DNA from: Mesodorylaimus sp. YZB2_4
Lineage: Eukaryota; Nematoda; Enoplea; Dorylaimida; Dorylaimidae
Length of the DNA: 64,000 bases
Direction of reading: 5' to 3'
Assembly (NCBI GenBank): GCA_030248295.1
Contig: JASANH010000938.1
Location: forward strand, 682,001 to 746,000
Shown here: one piece after another, positions 49,562 to 59,215 of the stretch
How the letters are laid out: each line of letters opens with the position of its first letter
Numbering within the stretch: position 1 is the first letter of the stretch
Made by a program: the position numbers and the translations under genes
Notes under the pieces: model-generated
Databases searched by the model: none
Seen by the model: only the letters and a program-made list of their open reading frames with translations
What the model was told of the DNA's origin: nothing

Positions 49562-50439
49562 GGTCGAATTGATGGCGTTGTCGATTTTAGGCTTTGAAGG
49601 CGCGAGTACAAGGGGATGGATATTTGTACAGGCAGGGCGGGCGCACGAGGCCAGTGCGTGAAGAACGAGAACTACCTCAAAATGTTGGCGTCCTCCCTCT
49701 CGCCTTCCCTTTGGTTGGGATGATGCAGCGGCTGTTGAGCAGCAGTTCGGGCTCGCTGCTCGAAGGCCCCTCTTACACTGTACGCAGAATAGTCGGTACT
49801 CGTACGCGAATGTAGGGTTTGTCGGTCGTCGGTGCACTCAGACGTGCTTTTTACTTTGTGGAGACATGCTGGGAAAGGGCCTAGTCGATAAATAAACAGC
49901 GTTCGTCGATACGGGCGGCTACAGAGGCCGGCTTAAGTGTACTTATAAACGACGACGGTGATGCATACCATTCGTAGGCGCCAGCACTCACGTCGAGATT
50001 GCTGCTACCAACCGTCGCACTCGAGCCTACGAGCAAGGCGAACGTCCTACGTATACTCTAAAGAGATTCTAATCCGCCCGCATAACGTAAGGATAGCAAA
50101 CGAAAGTAGCCCCGCAGCTGGTTAGCTTACTGCGACATCGTCTTTGCAGCTCTTGCATTTTCTTACAGACATACGAGCAAGTGAAGTGCATATGCTTTCT
50201 TTTTCTTTTTAGGCCAAGTGGAAAGCAATGGCTCAGTTGAAAGGAAGTCGGAAAAAGGATATTACGTACGCTAAGATAAAACACACCTATCCGCATTTGT
50301 TGTCGTTGCAGTAGTAATTAACCAAGAAATATGAGCAAAATTAACGGCATCTATGGACTAGTTATCCAAACGGTCAAATCAGCTCTTCAATCACATACTG
50401 TAATCGGCCTGGGTTCGGGTGCCTAGCCACTGCATTAAC
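49562..50439. other. intergenic: 5' flank of the SANT-protein gene and 3' flank of SDR copy 1
   Basis: No convincing gene. The upstream in-frame extension of the SANT protein (up to 49837) is counted here as probable leader. Confidence 0.4.
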
Positions 50440-51828
50440 CTATCTCGGGGTCAGTATCCCCCGGCCACCATCGATTCTGAGAAGATCACCGGTCGTGAAC
50501 GAAGCATCGTCGCTGGCCAGAAACGCAATGGCTTTGGCCACCTCGATGGCTTCACCAACACGACCCAAGGCGTGGGTTGACTTGCAGTGTTCAAGAAACT
50601 GAAAGCAACAGATAGCTCAGGTACAGGATGCTGCTGACTTTTTGGTCCTGCTGTACCTTGGCATAGTCGGCCTCCGACATTCCTCCTCGCTTATGGATTT
50701 CAGTAACTATTACACCTGGGCTGAAACGGAAATTTGTGTCGGTGAAGGGGAAGCAGAGGAAGGAGAGGCTTACTTGACTGCATTAACACGAACGCCGTGG
50801 GGAGCCAGCTCTAGAGCAAGACACTTTGTCAGCTGATCGACCGCAGCTTTTGAAATGCAGTAAAATGTTACTCCGGGAAACTGAAACGAGAAACTGGGCA
50901 TTTTTACGGTGAAAAAGATAACTTTGAAGCAGAATACAAGGCTGTTGCTTCGGCCCTGATCGGCAAGTTTTGACGCATCATGCCAATGTACCAGCAATTT
51001 GCTCCAGTCTGACCCACAGCCCCACCATGGCACGTACTGAGCAGGGTCCAGCAATACTCGACACATTGACGATGGCCCCTTTGGTCTTGATCAAATGGGG
51101 CACCGCCAGTTGGCATAACTCAATGATACAGCGAACGTTGACATTCATGACTTCATCGTAGGCTTGCAGTGTGCCTGTCGTCACGCCGCCAGTGTTGATT
51201 ATACCAGCCGCGTTTACCTGAATGGCAAGAACATCTACGAAGAGGCCTGCGAGGCAACAGAGACTCGTACCAAGATGTCCAGCTTGCCAAAGTGCTTGAT
51301 GGTCTCGTCGACGAGCTTCTTCAAATCGTCGCTTTTCACAACATCGCCTTGAATGGAGAGGATCTGAAAAATGACTCGAATGCACAATCAGAGTGCGGTG
51401 TAGTTGAGGGGATTGCCTACTGCAATTGGTTCTGGTGGTGGCCCCTAAATCGATTCCTTGCTGGTGGCACATGAGTCGAATGCCTTCGCGTTCACATGCT
51501 GGCTATCAGGTTGATGACGTACCCGATAGGAGAATTCGCATTCTCACATCTTCAAACTTCATCGTCAAGTTAGACCCCCCCCCCCCCCACGTGGCATACC
51601 TGATTTCCAGCTAATCCAGCTGCCAAACACTTCTTTCGCGTCTCTTCCAGGTTCGTCACATTCCGACCTCCAAGTGCCAAGGAGGCCCCCACTTTGGCAA
51701 AGTACTCGGCCGTCGCCGCTCCAATACCAGAACTCGCACCTGAACAGCGAAACTTGGATGCTTGGCTGTGAATCCCTTGGCTTAACTGTACCTGTTATAA
51801 TGGCTACTTTTCCTTTCAATTCTGGCAT
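50440..51828 (-). CDS. classical short-chain dehydrogenase/reductase (SDR), copy 1
   Basis: About six short exons; the first two are 51828-51792 and 51739-51600. They join to [22 protein letters not shown], giving the cofactor motif TGASSGIG at residues 12-19. Later blocks are NAAGIINTGGV (the NAG motif), IVNVSS with the catalytic serine, YCISK (catalytic Tyr and Lys) and the end FTTGDLLRIDGGRGILTPR. The total is near 255 residues, normal for classical SDRs, which are NAD(P)(H)-dependent oxidoreductases. The substrate cannot be inferred. There is no targeting peptide, so it is probably cytosolic. The second intron holds a 14-base poly-C run. A paralogue with matching exon structure lies at 56.8-58.0 kb on the same strand. 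Confidence 0.92.
51575..51588. repeat. poly-C run (14 C) in an SDR copy 1 intron
   Basis: On the coding strand of the host gene this reads as 14 G, 12 bases downstream of a coding exon boundary. Confidence 0.9.
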
Positions 51829-51862
51829 CTTCGATTTTGACTTACTTCTGGGTACCTAACAA

Positions 51863-52393
51863 TTAAGTCAGCGGTTTGAGAATGTTGTCCTCGTGTACTT
51901 GCTCCTCTTGCGACAGTAGGCGAGCCAGCCCGGACGAGTGCGGTCTGCTAGACGGCAGGTTTCTTACGACAAATACAAATTTTAAATTTGCTTCATGTCG
52001 ATGCTCTATGAGCATATTGCATCTTTTGCATTCTCGAACCGTACGTACTTCGAAATCCTCTCCATAACCATTCAAATATTTCATGGAATAGGGCGGAACT
52101 CGTTTCCTGTCGTCCGTCAGCTTCGTCTTCGTCCTTCTGCGTCTGCGCTGTTTTGTAGCCCTCGCTCTTATACTGCGAATCCTGCAATTATATAAACTTA
52201 TTGTATCTGTTGCAATTGACCGGTTGACCTGAGCCAGACTCGGTTGCTTGTCCCTGATTGGCCGCCCGTTTTGGTCGATCTTATGACGAGCAGTTAATCG
52301 CATTTTAAAAAAAACAGTCAGAAAACTCTCGCAAAATTTGTTATTACGGAATGCAATAAGCCGAATAAACGTCAGCGAAGAGTTGACCGTCAT
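51863..52393 (-). CDS. small basic protein, unknown; exon structure uncertain
   Basis: An open frame of up to 176 codons. A second in-frame Met at 52303 (MRLTARHKIDQNGRP) is the more likely start, giving about 146 residues or fewer if an intron is present. An AT-rich stretch ending TTGCAG near 52184 looks like a 39- to 47-bp intron. Using it either preserves the frame downstream (RRRRRTKTKLTDDRKRVPP, then ECKRCNML with one CxxC) or shifts to a different 91-residue product ending near 51993. I recognise no domain and propose no function. Its stop lies only 34 bases before the SDR copy 1 start on the same strand. Confidence 0.45.
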   Translation of the reverse strand: MTVNSSLTFIRLIAFRNNKFCESFLTVFFKMRLTARHKIDQNGRPIRDKQPSLAQVNRSIATDTISLYNCRIRSIRARATKQRRRRRTKTKLTDDRKRVPPYSMKYLNGYGEDFEVRTVRECKRCNMLIEHRHEANLKFVFVVRNLPSSRPHSSGLARLLSQEEQVHEDNILKPLT

Positions 52394-52989
52394 GAGCCGA
52401 TTAATTGGCTCAGGCGGGTCTCAGGGGAAGCGCCAGGGAGAAATGCAACAATATTTCTGACTGATCAACTACAGCTTGGACAGGTTAATTTTTTGGCTAC
52501 TTTTCCCTGCGCAGCAAGTTTTTGCTGTTTTCATGATTTTTGAAAGAAACGGAGGCATGGCGCACAACGTCAACTTATGTGGTGCCAGAACTGAAGCCGG
52601 ACGAAACAGAATCGGTCATCATTGTCAGAGTGTGTCATAGAATGGGATGGAGATGAATCATAAAAATGAGACATCGTCAGATAGTGAAGGCAACCGCTGC
52701 TGGCCAAGAAGAGTGAACACATGCTCAGTGTAATGGTTAATACTCGTAGTAAAGAAAATGCAGAAGGTGATCTCAGCAGCGTGCCATGACAATAATAAGA
52801 AATTCAATTCTATGATGCCGTACAGGGGGAGGTAATCAGGAATCGTGGTCTGATTGTTGCTGTTACCCTTTACAATGCTTGTGAGCTCGGCACCTTCTCC
52901 TACAGTTGCGTTACGCAGACAGCTAGGAGCTGAGGGAGGCTGTCGAGTGGTCGGTTTGGGACTCGTCACGAGCGATCAGAAATCGGGAA

Positions 52990-53621
52990 ATGGCTGTGAT
53001 CGATCGGAGTGAATCGATGGAGTTGGACGCGCTGGTGGTTGGAAAGGGTGCGTGGGTGCTCGGTTTATTCACGTTGGCTTTGTGCGTGATGGCGCTACTG
53101 TTTACGTTGCTCGTCCTTGCCGCGTGCGCTTGCTGCGGTGGGGACGACGGAGCCAAGGAAGCTCCACGAACGGAAGGCAAATCGCTGAAGCTCCCGGTGG
53201 AAACTGGCAAACAAAACGTAAGTTGACTCGATTTTGCATTGACTTGTCCAGACGGACATCGACCGGGTCCTCTTGGGATGGTTCAGGCAAGTAGAATCTT
53301 TTCGAGATACGCGCACTGATTTCAGATGTCGATCAGAGGAGCAGGTGGTACAACGAACAAACAGGGAGGCAAGACCGAGATGCCTAAAGTGGACCAAGGG
53401 GAAATAGAAAAGGAAACCATTCCGTAAGTGCATGTCGCTCTTCCTCTGTGTTGGCTACCAGTGTCTTGGTTGGCAGGTATCAAATGAGGAAGATGCCTCC
53501 ACCGACCAGTCATCGCATACCCCTGGCGCCGCCCGGGGCAACCATGCCACCAGTATTCGTTCCCGGAGACGAGGACCCCACCGTGCAAGTCGGACCGAAG
53601 AGTGACGTCGCTGCCGTCTGA
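52990..53621 (+). CDS. small single-pass membrane protein, unknown family
   Basis: Three exons (52990-53217, 53326-53423, 53477-53621) splice to an exact 156-residue frame. Residues 1-18 are polar. One membrane helix spans about 19-47 (WVLGLFTLALCVMALLFTLLVL), followed by a juxtamembrane ACACCGG that could be palmitoylated. The rest is a hydrophilic tail: a Gly/Lys-rich part, then a Pro-rich part (RKMPPPTSHRIPLAPPGATMPP) that could bind SH3 or WW domains. It ends SDVAAV, a possible PDZ-binding terminus. With no signal peptide, orientation is undetermined. I do not recognise the family; clean splicing and the helix support a real gene. Confidence 0.72.
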
Positions 53622-54774
53622 ACAGAACGATGGTCTGCAGGGATGCAGAGAAGACTTGTGATGAGGTGTCAACTTCCATTTATATCTGGCCTGTGTCATG
53701 GCAACGCCTCATCATGTATCATGATGTATCCGGAAACTCGAAGTTGCGTGCAGCTAGAATATAAGGTGAATGATCTTTGGTTCTCAAGTGGGTATGAATA
53801 TCATGTCCGTGCGCATACCCATCAACCCTCACCCGAGCCATATTTCATCTAGTAAAGGTCCTCAAAAATTCTACTTTCTGCGATTGTCCGTCGTACTCCA
53901 AAAGAATTTACCCATAAAAGTATCAGTCGATTTGCAGTATCCAAGCACGTGTGGGTAAGGCTCGGGAATGGGTACCCATGCACGACCTGGAGGTTGGTAC
54001 AACCTCAGTTTCACGCGATCATTGATTAGTCCAGTAAAACCAACCGCTGCATGGTAGGCCAGAGTGTCCTTACGATAAGTCAGGCAGATCAATGGTATGC
54101 CTATGATCATGTGCAGCAAGCTGCCTTATCTAAGTCGTTCCTCTGCCCTTCGATCTTCTCATATCGCTCCATCAGTCGCTCGGAAAATCGTACAGACCCT
54201 CCATAGTGACGGCACAGATACAAAACTCTGTCGCGTGCCGGCCACGACCATTTCAAATCAAACTGCAAGCATGGACAGGAGACTGTTTTGTCCATGGATA
54301 AGCCGGTGGTTTTCCCCCAGAGAACTCAGGATCAGGAGTGCAACTGTACTTGACGGAGTCAAGTCTAATAGACGTATGGTTAGTGGATAGGTGCCATGTG
54401 TGTCAACCACAGCCTGCTGATCACAAGATACTGCAGAATGTAGACAGCAGTGCGTGCTGGCCCAATTCCAGGATGCCCTCTCGTCTCAACCATTATTTAT
54501 CTTGAGGTAGCTGCACTCAGAAGCTGTATTTGTCGACAACACCAGCTCAACTTTTGAGAAACCATTTTTACTCCTCTTACGTTCGTGCCTGCTCCTAAAT
54601 CAACCCAATTGGGACAAACCTAGCACATTCTCCAGCTCCCTCTTCTTCTTGTTCTTCTGGCCTTTTCGTTACGCCATCCCCTAAGCATCGCACGTGATCA
54701 TATCGAGATTTTTCAATACAGTAAGCAGCACTATTTCCCCGGCCACCCAGCTCTACCCCACAGAATCAGACAGA
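53622..54774. other. intergenic, no gene seen
   Basis: Only short frames without domain signatures. It probably includes the 3' untranslated region of the single-pass membrane protein gene. Confidence 0.45.
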
Positions 54775-55265
54775 TCAGGCCTTCTGTTTGTGACCTACAC
54801 TACCCACACCTGCGCCACCGTAGCAACGTTTCGATATCTTCTTGGTCAAGCCGAGCATGCGGGCAACGCGTTTGCCGCAGCATCCACAACCACATCCACA
54901 CCCACAGCCGCATTCACAGCCGCAGCAGCCACAGCCGCAGCCGCACCCACAGCCACAGCCGCAGCCGCACCCACATCCATATCCACATCCACATCCACAG
55001 CCGCAACAGCAGCAACAGTGACAGCTACAGCAGCATCCACAACCGCAGCATGCGCATCGTTTTACTCGCATCGACCGTTTGTTGAGTGGGCTGACCAAGA
55101 CGACTTGGTGGACCTTGGCAGCGCGAACTTGACGCTTTCCACAACCGCCGCCACCACCACCACCACCACCACCACCACCAGATCCACCACCGCAACCACC
55201 GAATCGTTTCTGGATAGGATTCCTTTTTTCATGTTGCAAGGCCTGCACTTCGGGAAGCGTGTTTT
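54775..55265 (-). CDS. Gly/Cys-repeat protein, probable last exon
   Basis: On the minus strand a frame opens after a good acceptor (TTTCTAG at 55266-55272) and runs to a TGA at 54775. The order is: a propeptide-like NTLPEVQALQHEKRNPIQKR; a Gly-rich block (GGGSGGGGG); a unique middle with several dibasic sites (NKRSMRVKR); about 50 residues of alternating Cys-Gly with a single Tyr; then a basic tail. A possible upstream exon at about 55313-55408 (ALPSPKSENKITTVQKF) joins in the right phase, but its donor is weak, and I found no signal-peptide exon. Gly/Cys repeats with dibasic sites suggest a secreted structural or peptide precursor. The opposite strand is also open (Ala/Thr-rich), so the coding strand is not certain. 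Confidence 0.38.
54880..55040. repeat. imperfect hexanucleotide array (CCACAG/CCGCAG/CCACAT)
   Basis: About 160 bases of variant CCRCAN hexamers with period 6, giving Cys-Gly on the minus strand. A separate CCACCA/CCGCCA array lies at 55140-55200 and encodes poly-Gly on the same strand. Such arrays are likely to vary in length between individuals. Confidence 0.85.
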
Positions 55266-56791
55266 CTAGAAATGAACGTCATTTTCGTAAAAGGTCATAG
55301 GACTAATAGTAAGATATAGGCGAACCATTTTCTCTGTCCACGACTGCCCGACTAAATTTTTGAACTGTTGTGATCTTATTCTCCGACTTCGGAGAGGGCA
55401 GAGCCTGAAATGACAGTTGCCATTGACTTACACAACTGCACGCATCGTGACTTCGTTTTTGAGCATTCACGACAAAATAAAGCCATACGGGAAAACTTGC
55501 CCAATCGGAATATTTATGACCTCCGTGAAGGGGTACGGACAGTGGCTCATGTGCAGCTGGTACCGCATATACTGTGTGATACAATGGGAGTACAAGTAGC
55601 AGGCCTCGCGGTTGAACATAACGTGAAATACGTGGTACAACTTACTGATTGGCACAGCACTGTATTGTTATCCTACTGTAATTCCCGATTTGCAGTGTAT
55701 ATTTGCATACCTGGGTCGGAAAAACCACTCCCACAGCCAGGAAGAAGATGCATAATACAATCAACAAATGCATTTCGAGTCAAACAGGCTGAACTGGAAA
55801 TTGACGAGTTGATATAATCTGCTCGTTCACTGGTCCACTTTATACGGCAGAAAACACCTGCCAACAAAGCCTTGTTCCAATGCAAACATTCTTTCACGAG
55901 AAACATCGCGACCATGCGAAAAAGGGTGGCAATGTCCACTGGTCTGGGCGTTGGTTTGCACTGCTTTCACTGTGTTTCTTCCTTTTTCGCCAATGTTCTA
56001 TTCAGCTTGCTGGAATTCCCGGCTGAAATACAGCTGAAAGAGTGTTCAAAGTGCCCTTGGATCTGCACACAATTGCTGGCTGGCTTTATAAATTAATTTT
56101 GGTTGGTCTAGGGCAAAAGCTATCTCCAAAATCGCGACCCTGTACTCGTATGCGCAGTTTAAAAAACCAGCAGAATTACATCAATATCAACAGCATGCCT
56201 ACTGTATGTGTATTTCTGCCAGGGACTGCCCATTAAAAAGGCAAGGCCCATATGGTGGCCAAATACTGTACATAGTTCAAACATTGCGGAAACTTATTGC
56301 TTACTTAATTAATAAAATCTGCAACAGAGTACAATCCGATAGAAGCCAGCCCATCCTCTTCCCTCAATCTCCGTTACATCTGGCGCATATTTCCTCAGAT
56401 TATCATTCGTGTACAGCAGGCCGCAAACTGTTTTTGTACAATTAGCCTAGTCAGTCTAGCAAGCTGGCCTCGCTCTTTCCTACCTAACTCATATCTGTCC
56501 AGGAAAAAGTTCAGATAGACTGTTGGCTTGTCTATTCTTCACCGAATCAAACTCAATCGATAATACACCTGCCGCACAATAACACCCACATTATATCCAA
56601 GATTCTAAAAGACCCTAATAGAGCTTGCTGATTTGGTTTCTTGCGTACAATCAAGCCACGAGTTTCAATCTATACCATACCATATTTTACTCGTACCAAA
56701 GCATTTACATGCACTCAAGGTAAGAGGCATACTGTAAATTGTATCTATTGGTACGATAAATTCTCGCACAAAATGAACATTACATATCTGA
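55266..56791. other. no confirmed gene; possible upstream exon of the Gly/Cys protein
   Basis: Minus-strand bases 55408-55313 follow a plausible acceptor and are in phase with the Gly/Cys exon. A 135-codon plus-strand frame at 55410-55817 has no recognisable domain. The remainder is AT-rich non-coding sequence. Confidence 0.35.
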
Positions 56792-57971
56792 TTATCTGGG
56801 TGTGGTTATACCCCAGCCACCATCAATTCGGAAGAGTTCACCAGTCGTAAACGAAGCGTCGTCACTGGCCAGAAATGCTATGGCTTTGGCCACCTCTATG
56901 GCTTCGCCAACGCGGCCGAGAGCATGAGTCGACTTGCAACGTTCCAGAAACTAAAACTAGGCGAACCTGATTGTAATAAAGCGGTTACAAAGGTGGCCTA
57001 CCTGGACGTAGTCATTCCCAGACATTCCTGCTCTTTGATGAAGTTCAGTGACAATAACACCAGGACTAAACACACAAGTTATCTTGTGATCAAATGGTAA
57101 GTACGCGGTATCGCTCACTTGACGGCATTAACCCGCACTTTGTGGGGAGCCAATTCTAAGGCCAAGCATTTCGTTAACTGATCGGTCGCAGCTTTCGATA
57201 TGCAATAGAATGTGATGTCTGGGAACTGAAGCGACAGAAAATAATATTGATTATCCTTCACTGCTGCTATGACTCCTTACCGCGCAAGGGCCAACAATGC
57301 TCGACACATTAACGATGGACCCACTCGATCGGATCAGATGGGGAATGGCCAACTGACATAATTCGATTATTGACCGGATATTGACGTTCATGACTTTGTC
57401 GTAGCCTTCCATGGTGCCCGTTGTGACGCCACCATTGTAGCTTATGCCAGCAGAATTTACCTAAAACGTTAGATAACTGGGGGGGGGGGGGGGGGGTACA
57501 TGGTAAAGAGTTTTCGACCAGTCTTTCATCCCTATCATTCAGCACTACACAGCTGCTTTCACATCTTGACGTTGAGCTAACCAAGATATCTAGCTTTCCA
57601 AAATGTCTGAGCGTCTCACTGACCAACTTTTCCAACTCTTCGCGTTTCACGACGTTGCATTTAATTGTGATAACCTAATGGTAACAGAATCGCGATCTTC
57701 TCCCAAGTTTTACGCTTATCTTTCGTTACTTTATCTTCGGCTAATCCAGCTGTCAGACACTTCTTCCGAGTTTCTTCCAAGTTTTCCGGGTTACGGCCGC
57801 TAAGCGCCAAAAAAGCTCCCAACGTGGCGAAGTGCTCAGCCGTTGCTGCTCCGATGCCTGAACTGGCGCCTAAAATTTAAACTTACTAAAGATTTCACTG
57901 CTTTGAGTGAGCCAAGTCTTGAAACACCTCGGACCTGTGATGATAGCCACCTTCCCACTCAAGATTGGCAT
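56792..57971 (-). CDS. classical short-chain dehydrogenase/reductase (SDR), copy 2
   Basis: A paralogue of the SDR at 50.4-51.8 kb with the same exon pattern. It begins [13 protein letters not shown] at 57971 and continues [23 protein letters not shown]. Later blocks are [48 protein letters not shown] with the catalytic Ser, [23 protein letters not shown] with YxxxK, and the end [13 protein letters not shown]. All catalytic and cofactor residues are intact and I see no frame break, so it should be functional. Like copy 1 it is an NAD(P)(H)-dependent oxidoreductase of unknown substrate. The intron after the third coding exon carries an 18-base poly-G run. Confidence 0.9.
57479..57496. repeat. 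poly-G run (18 G) in an SDR copy 2 intron
   Basis: Uninterrupted run of 18 G between coding exons 3 and 4 of the second SDR gene; it reads as poly-C on the transcribed RNA. Confidence 0.9.
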
Positions 57972-59215
57972 TTCGAAAGAGAAATGATATTGAAAGATGT
58001 ATAATAAACGCTGATAAACTGGCGGGAGTGCGCACAATAGAGCAGTAGGAACCAGGATTGTAGAAGCGAATGCCCTCTTTTTGCTGCGGCAACAAATATG
58101 GGCAACTCACAGTCACTACAAATTTTAAGGCGCGTTATGCGAAGGGCAGTCAAAATTGCGCTCGAGCAACAGAAACGTCGGGGTAATCCTACCAAAACAA
58201 ACAGGTTCTCAAGTACTTAAAAAGATCCCTCGCTGTTGTGCAGCCGCAGTGGGGATATGGCAAGCAAGACACAAACTGGCCGTCCCGCGCCGTTGATATT
58301 TGAGGAACGATCCCAAAATCGGACATGACCCAGCAAGGGAGACTGTTTAAAGACAGCGTGTGTCCATGAGATTGGCTTTTTGGTTAAAGATTTAGCCACT
58401 CTTACAGTACAGTTCTTTTTGTCGCTGTACCGTCTGGCACAAATTCGGCCGCTTCAGGCTCCACGTCAGTGACCAGACTGCGCCTGATCTCCAGCCATAG
58501 GCGCCATTCGTCTGTTGGATAATGGTAGTAGTCAAAACTGCCGAGTCACCACTACATGCTGGCAAAGGAAAAAGTAGTGTAAGCGCAAAAGCAGATCATG
58601 AATGCCAAATATTCATTTTTATTCTTGTGTTGCAGGGATGTCTTAAAATGGACGACACAAATGAATCTGGCAAAAAAATATTCAAGCCTGGACAGAGTGG
58701 TATAATGGTGGTGCAGTTTAGTTCAGAGCATTCATAAGACAAGCCCGCTCCATTGAGATGGGCTCTTTATGTATTAACGGAGCTTGCAATCAGCAAGTGA
58801 TTCTTGTCTGAGCTAAGGGTCCAGCTGCCAGTATAGTCCCCCACCTTTCCTATATCCACTTCATTGAACTTTTGACCGCGGCCTCAATGGCTCAAAGAAT
58901 CAAGCCTCGAGCGAAGAGGCGAGGACGAGGATGAAACCTCATCTCCCACTTATTCATTGGCAGGTGGCAGGCGCGCGCCTTCGTGGTCGGCTGGCAGGAA
59001 ACGAGGAGCCCAAAAAGCAGGCGCGCGTATCCTATGTAGCTTGAATGCTCTTTGGCGCCCCGGGCGCCGTCGCGAATAAAAGGGAGACGAGATCCTGCTG
59101 AGAAAGCGGGCCGACCAGCTAACAGACGGTTGAAGACCGGCGGCGGGTAAGAATGGCCGAGTTGGACTTTATAATTGAACTATAGAGGCGATTGTCCACT
59201 TCGGCCCCGCGACGA
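57972..59215. other. intergenic between divergent SDR copy 2 and CSPG4-like gene
   Basis: This must hold both upstream regions. Near 58690-58725 a weak box A-like (TGGTATAATGG) and box B-like (AGTTCAGAGC) pair suggests a tRNA-derived fragment, but the match is poor. I see no gene. Confidence 0.4.

Noticed and set aside
54694..55269. 191-codon plus-strand Ala/Thr-rich frame
   Set aside because: Produced by the hexanucleotide arrays. The minus strand has a splice acceptor, a more structured product and a phase-compatible upstream exon, so it is the better candidate.
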